From JADFQT01 sp965216025 (lineage in GTDB: Bacteria > Chloroflexota > Dehalococcoidia > Lucifugimonadales > UBA3495): 64,000 nucleotides of DNA. The number at the start of each line of letters is the position of its first letter. The first letter of the stretch is position 1. Location of the stretch: positions 124,001 to 188,000 of the forward strand of contig CBDCEX010000017.1 of assembly GCA_965216025.1 (NCBI GenBank). Direction: 5' to 3'. The notes beneath the pieces were generated by a model. The model was not told where the DNA came from. It searched no databases and saw only the letters and a list, made by a program, of their open reading frames with translations. Below, piece by piece: positions 34,729 through 43,333 of the stretch. The translations under genes were made by a program, and so were the position numbers.

Positions 34729-35676
34729 TTACGGGGAACCTGTTGCGCCCGGGGTGGCCAGGAACCGGAAAAGTGGGGAGTCGGCGGATAGGACGATGGT
34801 ATCCTGCTGTCCCAAGAATGCTTGGTAGGCTTCCAAACTGCGGCGGAAAGCAAAAAGGTCCGGGTCTTGATTCAGCGCATCGGCCAGAATTCGGATGGCA
34901 TCAGCCTCGCCTTCTCCCCTGGTCTGGCTGGACTCTTTGTCAGCGTTGGCCAGGATCACCTCTCGATTCCGGTTGGCCACGGCGCGAATCTTCAGGTCTT
35001 CTTCTTCACCCTCAGCCCTAAACTTGGTGGCGATTCGGTTTCGTTCCGCCCGCATGCGAGTGTAAATGCTGGGGGTTACCGAATCGGGAAAGTCGGCCCT
35101 CTTGATGCGGACATCGATGATCTCAATACCGAAATTCTGGGTTTCAACGGTGTCCCTAACTCCCGCCAGCACTTCGTTCAGAATCTCGGTACGGGTATCC
35201 ACCCCTTCGAAAAGAGGCAACCCTTCCTCATCTTCGACTACTTTTCCGGTCTTATCCAGAATCGGCCTTGAGCCAATTATTTCAAACCGATCCCGTAATG
35301 CCACCCGGTCTCGCAAGGTAGAGGTGACAATGTCACCCAGGCGGCTCCTGGCGCCGGTTTCGGTTTGCAGTGTCTTCCGGAATTGCTCTGGATCAACAAT
35401 TTTGTATCGGGCATATGAATCGATGACCAGGTTCTGCTTTTCCTTGTCCGGCATGGCTACCGGAGGAGCGTCGATCCGTAGAATACGCTTGTCGAACTTG
35501 AGCCTGTTCTCGATAAAGGGGGTCTTCCAGTATAAGCCCGGCTCGGTTCTAGTGGCTGTGACCTCACCGAACCGCAGAACCAGCGCCTGTTCGGTAACGT
35601 CAACGATATAGGCCGCCTGCCGCAGCACGATCAGGCCGACGATTAAAACGATTGCGATTATAATCAATGGTTTCAT
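34729..35676 (-). CDS. hflC: HflC, SPFH-domain protease modulator
   Basis: A 315-residue SPFH protein with an N-terminal membrane anchor (IIIAIVLIVGLIVL), the SPFH start VTEQALVLRFGEVT, PGLYWKTPF and the C-terminal helix (RNREVILANADKES, GEADAIRILADALNQD). With HflK it forms a large membrane cage around FtsH and tunes its proteolysis. The start is ATG. It follows hflK by 58 bases. Confidence 0.93.
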   Translation of the reverse strand: MKPLIIIAIVLIVGLIVLRQAAYIVDVTEQALVLRFGEVTATRTEPGLYWKTPFIENRLKFDKRILRIDAPPVAMPDKEKQNLVIDSYARYKIVDPEQFRKTLQTETGARSRLGDIVTSTLRDRVALRDRFEIIGSRPILDKTGKVVEDEEGLPLFEGVDTRTEILNEVLAGVRDTVETQNFGIEIIDVRIKRADFPDSVTPSIYTRMRAERNRIATKFRAEGEEEDLKIRAVANRNREVILANADKESSQTRGEGEADAIRILADALNQDPDLFAFRRSLEAYQAFLGQQDTIVLSADSPLFRFLATPGATGSP

Positions 35677-35734
35677 TACATTACCCTATATGATTAACGA
35701 TTTAGCCCTACGGCATACGATTAACGAAATAGCC

Positions 35735-36820
35735 TTACGGCGTGGGTCCGATGGGCACCGGAGTCAGAGAGCCATTACCGCCCAATATTAGAACCGACTG
35801 GGCCTCTGGCGAGAGAATAACCTTGGTGATTCCGGGCAAGATTTCCTCCATTGCCTCCAGGTATAGTCTCTGCCGGGTTACTTCCTTAGATTTTTTGTAC
35901 TCCTCCAGAATTGAGGTAAACCGGTCGGCCTCACCCTCTGCCCTGGCAATACGGGCCTGCTTGAAAGCTTCGGCGCCTTGTTTGATTCGTTCCGCGTCAC
36001 CCTCGGCCCGGGGAATTATGTCTGCCTCGAAGGCTCGAGCCTGGTTGATGCGGGTATCTCGCTCCTGCCGGGCTCGCAACACGTCATCGAAGGCGTCCCG
36101 AACCTCCTCTGGCGCCTTCACGTCCTGAAGCTGCACTGAAATCACATCAACGCCGGAATCGTAGGTGTCCATGATACTTTGCAATTGGTCTTTGGTACGA
36201 ACCTCCACCTGTTCACGGTTTCTCACCAGGATATCGTCGATGGAGGACTGACCCACCACCAGCCTTAAAGCGGCCTCAGCGGCGTCTTTCAAGGTACGAC
36301 CATCGGGCCGGCCCGTGTCGATGGCTCGGGTTTCCTCTCCCGGGTCGTCGACATTGAAAAGGAAGGCGTTAAGGTCCTTGATGTTGTATTGGACCACCAT
36401 TTGAACGTCCACGATATTCAGGTCGCCGCTGATCATCAGCGCTTCTTCACCCCGGGCCGCGACGCTGCCCGCTTCGTTGCTGATGAAGCCCAATTCCATT
36501 CGGCGGGTTTGCGTTACTATTAGGACATCTCTCTGTCCTACAGGAATCGGCCAGCTGGGCCACCACCACTGAAGTCCTGGCTCGGTGACGGGGTTCTGCA
36601 CCACTCCGAACATACGGCGGGCCGCCTGCTCACCAGGACCGACCTGATAGAAACCTGTTGCCACCCAAGCAACGACAATCACGCCGATGACGGCGATAAT
36701 CAACAGACCCACGCCGCCGCCGCCAAATCGGCCGGTGAACTTGCCCAAGCCATCCCGCAGGCGGGTGGTTACCTGGCCGAAATCCATTTCGGGTTGGCGG
36801 GGACCACCGGGTGGGTACAT
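35735..36820 (-). CDS. hflK: HflK, SPFH-domain protease modulator
   Basis: A 361-residue HflK: short cytoplasmic Pro/Gly tail, transmembrane helix (LLIIAVIGVIVVAWVATG), YQVGPGEQAARRMFG, PGLQWWWPSW, VQYNIKDLNAFLFNVDDP and a C-terminal coiled-coil (RAEGDAERIKQGAEAFKQAR). It partners HflC on FtsH. The start is ATG with AAAAGGACGG upstream. FtsH itself lies 2.3 kb further on the same strand, separated by ISAs1 copy 2, a repeat and a small plus-strand gene. Confidence 0.94.
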   Translation of the reverse strand: MYPPGGPRQPEMDFGQVTTRLRDGLGKFTGRFGGGGVGLLIIAVIGVIVVAWVATGFYQVGPGEQAARRMFGVVQNPVTEPGLQWWWPSWPIPVGQRDVLIVTQTRRMELGFISNEAGSVAARGEEALMISGDLNIVDVQMVVQYNIKDLNAFLFNVDDPGEETRAIDTGRPDGRTLKDAAEAALRLVVGQSSIDDILVRNREQVEVRTKDQLQSIMDTYDSGVDVISVQLQDVKAPEEVRDAFDDVLRARQERDTRINQARAFEADIIPRAEGDAERIKQGAEAFKQARIARAEGEADRFTSILEEYKKSKEVTRQRLYLEAMEEILPGITKVILSPEAQSVLILGGNGSLTPVPIGPTP

Positions 36821-37047
36821 AGTAGACCGTCCTTTTTGCTATCGAATAGTTAGAGGGACATAGTTAGTGGGACAAATCCTGTTGCGGGGTCCCCTGTTTC
36901 GAGGTCCTTTGAGGGAACCCGGCAATAACAGAGTTGATTCTACCATCAACCGGAGGAATTAAGCCATTTTCTTAAGACGAATCTCGAAGACTTGGCGAGA
37001 TCAGTCAATCCTGGCCGGGCTTGGGGAATGGCCATCTCACCCATCCG

Positions 37048-37057
37048 CTATTGCCCC
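37048..37057. repeat. 10-bp target duplication CTATTGCCCC (left)
   Basis: CTATTGCCCC at 37048-37057 is repeated at 38331-38340, flanking ISAs1 copy 2. Confidence 0.9.
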
Positions 37058-37067
37058 CAGGGTCTTT

Positions 37068-37739
37068 TCATTCTCCTGCCTGGTAGGAAAAGCCCATCAT
37101 GTCGAAAGCTTCGCTGAGATGGGCATTGTGGCGGCGTAGGGCAGCGGCTACGTTGGAATGCCCAGCCCGACGTACCAAGCTGATGACCAGGTTTCGCAGG
37201 CCCGCCAGAACCTGAGGGGCGGCCCCAGTGCGCACCTGAGAGCGGTCCTCGTCGAAGGTCACATCCCGTACCCAGTGGAGGCGGTTCTCGATGCCCCAGT
37301 GCCCACGGGAAAGGCTCAACAATCGCCTCGCATCGGCATCAGTGGCTGGGAGACTGCTAATTGCATAGCTCACAGCCACCTGTTTCTTGCCCTTCACGAC
37401 CCGCTGGCGCTCTAGCCGACACACCTGTTGCAGATGCGGCCACGCTTCCCCGACCGTCCCAGCGCTACCCACGTAGCCATTTAGCTCTGGGTCGGCCAAG
37501 GCCCACAACTCTCGCCGCTCCAGCCGCCCATGACGCCGCTTTACTGGAGCATCGGCCCAGACCGTCAGCTTGGCCCCGCGTGCTCGCCACTCCGCTGCTA
37601 GCCAGGGAGGTACGGTTGGCCCACCAGCCCTCTCAGTTCCTAGCAGGGGAAAAAGCCACCTCCAGGTCTCGGCGCAAGGTGGGCTGATTCTCTTTAACTG
37701 GCAGCAGATACTCTCCGCCGCCTGCCACAATCTGCTCAC
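37068..37739 (-). CDS. ISAs1 transposase, downstream frame (copy 2)
   Basis: A 223-residue frame, nearly identical to that of copy 1 (QVAVSYAI, SQVRTGAAP and FSYQAGE differ). It has the C-terminal catalytic part RGHWGIENRLHWVRD with the conserved Glu. It overlaps the upstream frame by 107 bases and needs +1 (or -2) frameshifting, or loss of one base from the transcript, to be joined to it. Confidence 0.75.
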   Translation of the reverse strand: MSRLWQAAESICCQLKRISPPCAETWRWLFPLLGTERAGGPTVPPWLAAEWRARGAKLTVWADAPVKRRHGRLERRELWALADPELNGYVGSAGTVGEAWPHLQQVCRLERQRVVKGKKQVAVSYAISSLPATDADARRLLSLSRGHWGIENRLHWVRDVTFDEDRSQVRTGAAPQVLAGLRNLVISLVRRAGHSNVAAALRRHNAHLSEAFDMMGFSYQAGE

Positions 37740-38268
37740 AGACTTTCCGTTGGGTCAGTAAGGCATCAGCCACTACTACCCGACCCTTCAGGGGTACCTG
37801 GCCCAATACTTCTTTGACCGCCGCCAATTCTTCCCCTTTGCCCGGCGCAGCTACCTGCGCCAGCACTGCCCCAGCGCGGCTAGCGTAGGCCGACACCAGA
37901 TGGACCCCGGGTATCTCTTGGCCGTGGACCCCTCGCAAGGTTTTCCCGTCCAGGGACAGGGGGTCATCCGCCTCTACCCCGCTATTTGCCAGCCAGTTGC
38001 CGACTTCTGCCTCAAAGGCCGCCACGTCCAGGCCCTTGAACACCCGGTGGAGGGTGGCCACGCAGGGTGTCTTCTCCTGGCTGAACCCCAAAAGCTGCGC
38101 CGTAGCACCCCCTTGGTCCCGCCCCCATTGAGCTATGGCGTATAAGCTGCGGGCGCCGCACAGCATGGCACAGGTGGCCAAGGCCAGGATCGCCCCCAAA
38201 GAGTGGCGTCGCCCTTGGCTACTCCGGAAGTCAGGCACCAAATCCAGCGTTTCTCTCAAAGTCATCAT
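37633..38268 (-). CDS. ISAs1 transposase, upstream frame (copy 2)
   Basis: A 211-residue frame identical in protein sequence to copy 3. It contains the first two catalytic Asp motifs (LDGKTLRG and VVADALLTQ) and ends in FSPARN. It has one copy of the 18-residue segment duplicated in copy 1. The ribosome site GGGAGGGAAGG is strong. Confidence 0.8.
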   Translation of the reverse strand: MMTLRETLDLVPDFRSSQGRRHSLGAILALATCAMLCGARSLYAIAQWGRDQGGATAQLLGFSQEKTPCVATLHRVFKGLDVAAFEAEVGNWLANSGVEADDPLSLDGKTLRGVHGQEIPGVHLVSAYASRAGAVLAQVAAPGKGEELAAVKEVLGQVPLKGRVVVADALLTQRKVCEQIVAGGGEYLLPVKENQPTLRRDLEVAFSPARN

Positions 38269-38369
38269 CCTTCCCTCCCGCTTAAACTGGTAATAACTTT
38301 ATACTATTTTGAGAAAATGAAAAGGCCCTGCTATTGCCCCGGTGCCGGGGGTCTTTCGGTACTCCCCAG

Positions 38370-38545
38370 TGTCATTGCGAGTTTTCATGCTCCGGCGGAG
38401 CGCCACCTAGAGATGAAAATGGATTCCACTCCGCTCATGGTTCGACGGGCTCACCACGAGCGGTAGGGGTCCCGTTCGTCCTGAGGTTCTCGAAGGGCGA
38501 ACGGGCTATTTACAAAGCAGCCCTTCGGCTGCGCTCAGGATAAAC
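38370..38545. repeat. Dispersed intergenic repeat, copy B, and following repeat in the gap 38341-38734
   Basis: The homologue of 31915-32092. It continues past 38545 into a second motif, GATTGCTTCGGGCCTACGAC with CGCAATGACACTTGAAAGG, which resembles 43118-43165. The rest of the gap shows no gene. Confidence 0.75.
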
Positions 38546-38734
38546 TCCGCCAAGCAATCCCACCTTACCTTCATGAGATTGCTTCGGGCCTACGACCCTC
38601 GCAATGACACTTGAAAGGTCCTGCCCCTGCGCCGGGGCTCACCATGCCCGCTAACCCGGACTGTTTTATCCGGGACTGTGTTATATTGAAAATCCCCTGA
38701 CTAGGACTCTAACTAAGGTGGAGGATGGTATTTG

Positions 38735-39016
38735 ATGACCGAGCTGAAGCTATTGATGAAATCTGGGAAGGACCTGACCCGAATACCGGTTACCTGTCCC
38801 CATCAAAGCGGTCTGATTTATGTGGTGCCGGCGGAGCGCAGCTGGGTTTGCACCCCGGAGGAGATGCCCAAGCATGCTCTGGCCGGGTTTTTTCGGGAGC
38901 TGGTGGCGCTGAAGAACAAAAGGGTAGAGGAGTTGATGCAGGATTGGGGTGTTTATTATCGGCAGTTGCCGCTGGCTGGAGAGGAAACGGCCTCTGAAGA
39001 ACCGGGTGGGGCCTGA
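38735..39016 (+). CDS. Small protein of unknown function
   Basis: A 93-residue protein from the ATG at 38735 (GGAGG about 10 bases upstream; a TTG precedes it). It has a CPHQSGLIYVV segment, a helical region LAGFFRELVALKNKRVEELM and an acidic tail. Two Cys are spaced too far apart for a simple zinc ribbon. The family is not recognised. It is convergent with ftsH. Confidence 0.55.
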   Translation: MTELKLLMKSGKDLTRIPVTCPHQSGLIYVVPAERSWVCTPEEMPKHALAGFFRELVALKNKRVEELMQDWGVYYRQLPLAGEETASEEPGGA

Positions 39017-39046
39017 GCCAGCAAGAGAAAGAGGAAGCCCAAATGC

Positions 39047-39078
39047 AAGAAGGCGGAGGATTCAACCTCCGCCTTCTT
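39047..39078. terminator. Bidirectional hairpin between convergent genes
   Basis: AAGAAGGCGGAGG and CCTCCGCCTTCTT form a perfect 13-bp stem around a 6-base loop, 30 bases after the small plus-strand gene and 45 bases after the ftsH stop on the other strand. The A/T ends of the stem give short U-rich tails either way. Confidence 0.65.
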
Positions 39079-39122
39079 AATGGGTGCTAAAGGGTGCCAA
39101 GATATTCTAACTGAGGCCGGAT

Positions 39123-41108
39123 TTAGGTATCGCCCCCGCTGCTTGGCTCCTCCGATGGGCGGTAGGCTTCGCTGGATAACGAAGGCGCCGGATGACCGAT
39201 GGGCGGCTGCGCGGGTTTGGGTGCGTAGGGAGGCGGCTCCGCAGGCACTGCCGGGACTCCCTCCTCTTCCGGGCCGCTGGCGTCGGGGTTAAACAACCGG
39301 TTCATGTTGTCCCCGCTGATAGTCTCGTGCTCGATCAGGTATTCGGAGAGGCGAACCAGCTTAGGCTTGTTGGTGACGACCACTTCCTTGGCGCTGTTAT
39401 AGGCACGCTTAATCAGGGCCTCGACTGCCTTGTCGATCTCTTCGGCCACCCGATCCCCGTAATCCCGCTCTTCACTGATTTCCCGTCCCAGGAACACCAT
39501 CTCTTCTCGCTTGCCGAAGGTCCGCGGCCCCAGCTCCTCGCTCATGCCGTATCTCTTGACCATACTCAGAGCGATCTTGGTGGCCTTTTCTATGTCGTTA
39601 CTGGCTCCAGTGGTGACCTCGTCAAAGATCAACTCCTCGGCCACGCGGCCGCCCATGGTCACCGCCAGCATGTCCTGGAACTGGTTCTTGGTCCACAAGT
39701 AGCGGTCTTCTTCCGGGAGGAGGGTTGTGTGTCCCCCCATATTGCCGCGAGAAACAATGGAAATCTTGTGCACCTTGTCCGCGTGGGGCAGCGTGAAGGC
39801 CACCAGGGCATGACCGGCCTCATGGTAGGCGGTCATCTCCTTTTCTCTGGCGCTAATCACCCGGCTCTTGCGTTCGGGACCGGCGACCACCCGCTCGACG
39901 GCCTCTTCAAATTCCGGCATACCAATGCTTTTCAGATTGCGACGGGCGGCCAATAGCGCCGCTTCGTTGATCAGGTTGGAAAGGTCGGCGCCGCTGAACC
40001 CGGAGGTTTCCTTGGCCATGGTCTCCATGGTTACCTCGGGATTAATTGGCTTCCCGGCGCTGTGTACCTTCAATATAGCTGCACGACCCACCACGTCGGG
40101 CAGGTCCAAGGTGACTCGGCGGTCGAAACGCCCCGGCCTTAAGAGAGCCGGGTCCAAAATGTCGGGCCGGTTGGTGGCCGCTAGGACAATGATGTTGGTG
40201 TTGGTTTCAAAGCCGTCCAACTCAACCAGAATCTGGTTCAGTGTCTGCTCCCGCTCATCGTGGCCTCCCCCCAGTCCCGCGCCCCGGTGTCTCCCTACTG
40301 CGTCCACCTCGTCGACAAAAACAATGCAGGGGGCATTGCGCTTGGCCTGCTCGAACAAGTCGCGTACCCGGGCGGCGCCCACCCCCACGAACATTTCCAC
40401 GAATTCGCTGCCGCTGATGTGGAAGAAGGGCACCCCGGCCTCACCGGCCACCGCGCGGGCCAGCAGGGTTTTACCGGTGCCGGGCGAGCCCACCAGCAGG
40501 ACTCCCTTGGGGATGCGGGCACCCAGGGCAAGGAACCGCTCCGGGTACTTGAGGAATTCGACCACCTCTTCCAGCTCAGCCTTGGCTTCATCTACGCCCG
40601 CCACGTCGTTAAAGGTGACGGAGGGACGATTGAAGGGGGGCATGCGGGCACGGCTGCGCCCGAAGCTAAGGGTCTGGTTATTGCTGCCTTGCGCCTGGCG
40701 CATCATGAAAAGAATCAGGCCGCCAAAGAAAATCAGCGGCAGGAAGTTGAGCATCAACCCGAAGAAACTGCCCAAGCCTCCGGTGCCCTTGAAGGTGACT
40801 TTTAACCCACCGACGCCCATATCAACGCCGCTGGCGCGCAGTAGATTTAGCAGGTCGGTGTCATGGCCGATGCGACTGGTGAACTGGGTGCTACCGGCTC
40901 CTTCGGTGATTCGGGGTATTATTGTTAGTTTTTCCCCATCGACGATTATTTCGCTTATCTGCTGGCCCTGGGCCTTGGTGATTACCTCGGTCAGAGCCAG
41001 TTCACTCTTGGCGCCAAAGCTTGGTATCAAGGTGTAAAGGATCACGATTACACCGATGACGATTAGCAGATAAACCAGGCTATTCCGTAGCCAGCGGTTG
41101 CTCCCCAT
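39123..41108 (-). CDS. ftsH: ATP-dependent zinc metalloprotease FtsH
   Basis: A 661-residue FtsH: two membrane helices (YLLIVIGVIVILYTLIP and FFGLMLNFLPLIFFGGLILF) around an extracytoplasmic domain, AAA module with Walker A GSPGTGKT at 207-214, pore motif FVEMFVGVGA, Walker B IVFVDEVDAVG, the second-region-of-homology DPALLRPGRFDR, and zinc site HEAGHALV near residue 430. The C-terminus is a Pro-rich tail. It degrades membrane and regulatory proteins, modulated by HflK/HflC encoded nearby. Confidence 0.97.
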   Translation of the reverse strand: MGSNRWLRNSLVYLLIVIGVIVILYTLIPSFGAKSELALTEVITKAQGQQISEIIVDGEKLTIIPRITEGAGSTQFTSRIGHDTDLLNLLRASGVDMGVGGLKVTFKGTGGLGSFFGLMLNFLPLIFFGGLILFMMRQAQGSNNQTLSFGRSRARMPPFNRPSVTFNDVAGVDEAKAELEEVVEFLKYPERFLALGARIPKGVLLVGSPGTGKTLLARAVAGEAGVPFFHISGSEFVEMFVGVGAARVRDLFEQAKRNAPCIVFVDEVDAVGRHRGAGLGGGHDEREQTLNQILVELDGFETNTNIIVLAATNRPDILDPALLRPGRFDRRVTLDLPDVVGRAAILKVHSAGKPINPEVTMETMAKETSGFSGADLSNLINEAALLAARRNLKSIGMPEFEEAVERVVAGPERKSRVISAREKEMTAYHEAGHALVAFTLPHADKVHKISIVSRGNMGGHTTLLPEEDRYLWTKNQFQDMLAVTMGGRVAEELIFDEVTTGASNDIEKATKIALSMVKRYGMSEELGPRTFGKREEMVFLGREISEERDYGDRVAEEIDKAVEALIKRAYNSAKEVVVTNKPKLVRLSEYLIEHETISGDNMNRLFNPDASGPEEEGVPAVPAEPPPYAPKPAQPPIGHPAPSLSSEAYRPSEEPSSGGDT

Positions 41109-41253
41109 ATTTACCCCTTGGTCTGCCGGTTAGCCGGGACCGGGTTGGTACCCCGGGACCGGGTTAATGGTCAACGTGTATACTAATGGCCCAACTACAT
41201 TCTAATTGAGGGATGATTAAAATGCAAAACACTTTTTCGCCGGGTATCAGCCG

Positions 41254-41424
41254 CTAATTGGCGGGGACATCACTCTGCCGGAGGATGACGGAGGTTGCCC
41301 CGCCCGGCTCTAGGGCCATCCGGGGAGCGACCAGAAGCGGCGGATTGACCAGAATCGCTTTCCAGGAACCGCTCTCCAGGAACTGGCCGAAGGAGGAGGC
41401 ATAATCTTGGCCCGGTTCGACCAT
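41254..41424 (-). CDS. Possible small protein (56 aa)
   Basis: A small minus-strand frame, from the ATG at 41424 to TAG, lies in the 332-base gap between the sugar dehydrogenase and ftsH. It encodes a sensible mix with beta-type segments (WKAILVNPPLLVAPRMAL, ATSVILRQSD). It starts just after the dehydrogenase stop. It may be a real small protein or a relic of a longer gene; no family is recognised. Confidence 0.3.
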   Translation of the reverse strand: MVEPGQDYASSFGQFLESGSWKAILVNPPLLVAPRMALEPGGATSVILRQSDVPAN

Positions 41425-41440
41425 CGTATAACGGCACAGA

Positions 41441-43042
41441 CTAGGGGCTGCCTGCTCGTGTTGTCAGTCGCACCAGGCCCAGATCTATTGGCATCCCTAC
41501 TTCAACCACCAGCCTCCGCTGGTAGGAAAAGTAGCCCGGCGCCGCTATGACTAGCCGGTAGGTCCCAGGTTTTAGTTCTAAGCTGAAGTTTCCTTGAGCC
41601 GGTGCCTGAGCCAGCAAAGGTGGTTCTGAATCCGCCGGAATTAGCCGGAGAATTCTGTCGTCCCCCGGAAAGGGCCTTCCTCGCCCATCTCGGTTGCTGG
41701 TGCTGAAGTAAATGTAGCCGTCGGGGCCGAGCGCCACGGCCCGCAGCCGGCCAAACTCTTCAAGAAATAATATTTGCTGGGAAGCCACTGACCGAAATTC
41801 CGGGGACTCGAGACCGATGCGACGCAAGTGCGATCCCTTGAGCGTGGCGAAGATGAAGTCGCCGTCCCAGGAGGCGCCCAGCGATTCGCCGGTATAAAAA
41901 GCCGCTCCAGCAAGGGCAATGGTGGGAGTGAAAGCCAGGATGGGGTCCCGGAAAGCGGCGTTAGAAGAGGCTCCAGTAACCTGGGGCCAGCCATAGTTGC
42001 CGCCCGCCGCCAAAATGTTTATCTCGTCGTCCTGGCTGGGACCATGCTCGGTGATGAAAAAATCGCCGGTTTCCGGGTGCCAGTCCAGCCCCTGGGGATT
42101 GCGGTGTCCGTAGCTGTAGATATATGAACCGGGGAAGGGGTTATCCGCCGGAACCGAACCGTCCCTCTCCAAGCGCAGGATTTTGCCGGAGAGCGATTCC
42201 AGGCTTTGCGCGTTATCAGCGGACTGGGCATCCCCCATGGTCACATAAAGTTTGCCGTCCGGACCGAACCGCATCCGGCAGCCGTTGTGGTTTCTCGCGG
42301 CTGGAATATGGTCCAGAATTACCTGGAGGTCTCCGGCCCGGCCACCGGAATCGGTCAGTCGGGCTATCCGATTAAACCAGCCGCCGGAATCCCTTAGATT
42401 AAACAGGCCACCGGAATCCGTCCGATAGGTGTAGCAAACATAGATATGACCGTTGTCGGCGAAATTTGGATCCACCGCGATCCCCATCAGTCCCGCCTCA
42501 GAAACGCTGGCCACATCCAGCACGGCCAGCGGCTGCTCTAATAGCTGGTCGTCCTGGATGACCCGGATACGCCCGGGCCGCTCCGTCACCAACATTCTTC
42601 CGTCGGGCGTAAATGCCAGGGCCCAGGGAACCTCCAGGCCCGTAGCCACAGTTTCGGCCGTCACCCGCTCTGAAATCCGCTTCACAGTGATGGTTGCCGC
42701 GGTGGCATCCGGGGAGCTGGAAAGCTGAATTCGTCCATTGACCGCCGGCCTTCCAGCGGTCTCCATGCTTCTGGTGGCCTCGGACGGCAGCGGCGGGGGA
42801 ACCGAGCCTTGCGCCCGAGTCGGTGCGGCACCCGTGGGCCGTTTGGCAGGAGGAGAAGTGGTAGTTGGGCTCGCCTGGGCCTCCGTTGGTGGTAGGGAAG
42901 GCGAGACAGTTGGCGGCACAGCCGTAGCCGGACCAACCGTGGGCTCGGTAGCGGTGCAGGCTATTGCAAGACAGGCCAAAGTCGCCGATATGCGAAGAAA
43001 GCCCCAGTCAACCTTCTTAAAAACCTTTTTAAAGCGGGCCAT
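41441..43042 (-). CDS. PQQ-dependent sugar dehydrogenase-like lipoprotein (glucose/sorbosone dehydrogenase family)
   Basis: A 533-residue protein from the ATG at 43042 (GAGG 7 bases upstream). An N-terminal signal with lipobox (LACLAIACT) and a Thr/Pro-rich linker are followed by a six-bladed beta-propeller: GLEVPWALAFTPDGRMLVTE, GLMGIAVDPNFADNGHIYVC, GCRMRFGPDGKLYVTMGD, YGHRNPQGLDWHPETG, FFITEHGPSQDDEIN. A short C-terminal PEGA-like beta domain (LKPGTYRLVIAAPGYF) is added. Probably an extracytoplasmic aldose oxidoreductase; PQQ synthesis genes are not in view. Confidence 0.87.
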   Translation of the reverse strand: MARFKKVFKKVDWGFLRISATLACLAIACTATEPTVGPATAVPPTVSPSLPPTEAQASPTTTSPPAKRPTGAAPTRAQGSVPPPLPSEATRSMETAGRPAVNGRIQLSSSPDATAATITVKRISERVTAETVATGLEVPWALAFTPDGRMLVTERPGRIRVIQDDQLLEQPLAVLDVASVSEAGLMGIAVDPNFADNGHIYVCYTYRTDSGGLFNLRDSGGWFNRIARLTDSGGRAGDLQVILDHIPAARNHNGCRMRFGPDGKLYVTMGDAQSADNAQSLESLSGKILRLERDGSVPADNPFPGSYIYSYGHRNPQGLDWHPETGDFFITEHGPSQDDEINILAAGGNYGWPQVTGASSNAAFRDPILAFTPTIALAGAAFYTGESLGASWDGDFIFATLKGSHLRRIGLESPEFRSVASQQILFLEEFGRLRAVALGPDGYIYFSTSNRDGRGRPFPGDDRILRLIPADSEPPLLAQAPAQGNFSLELKPGTYRLVIAAPGYFSYQRRLVVEVGMPIDLGLVRLTTRAGSP

Positions 43043-43083
43043 GGGATAGCCTCGGCTGGGGTACTTGTTGAAAATATTACCCA

Positions 43084-43168
43084 TGTCATTTCGAAGGAGC
43101 GAAGGAATCTGAGTCTCCTGAAATTGCTTGGTCGCTGACGCTCCTCACAATGACAATTGAAAGGCCTT
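43084..43168. repeat. Dispersed intergenic repeat
   Basis: TCATTTCGAAGGAGCGAAGG, CTGAAATTGCTTGGTCGC and CTCACAATGACAATTGAAAG form an imperfect inverted arrangement related to 38577-38630. It occupies the asparaginase/sugar-dehydrogenase divergent gap. Confidence 0.55.
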
Positions 43169-43333
43169 GCACATCCTACCTGATTATTCCCCTTCGCCGC
43201 ATTTTACGATAGGCAAGGTATACTGGACCTGTCAGGTTAGGGACGATAGCCTTTTCAATAAAGGCTACCTTCAAAAGCGGGTAGCTATCCCCAAAATTAG
43301 TCCACCGGAAATCAGTCCAAAGGAGACCGCAAT

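Larger units (their letters stand above)
37058..38330. mobile_element. ISAs1-family insertion sequence, copy 2 (complete)
   Basis: A 1273-bp element with terminal repeats CAGGGTCTTTTCATTCTC and inverted CAGGGCCTTTTCATTTTC, flanked by the 10-bp duplication CTATTGCCCC. It is the reference copy here and sits between hflK and the small gene before ftsH. Confidence 0.93.

Noticed and set aside
39868..41037. A 389-residue plus-strand ORF opposite ftsH
   Set aside because: It is an antisense shadow: rich in Ser/Arg/Pro, without any domain, fully inside a clear ftsH.
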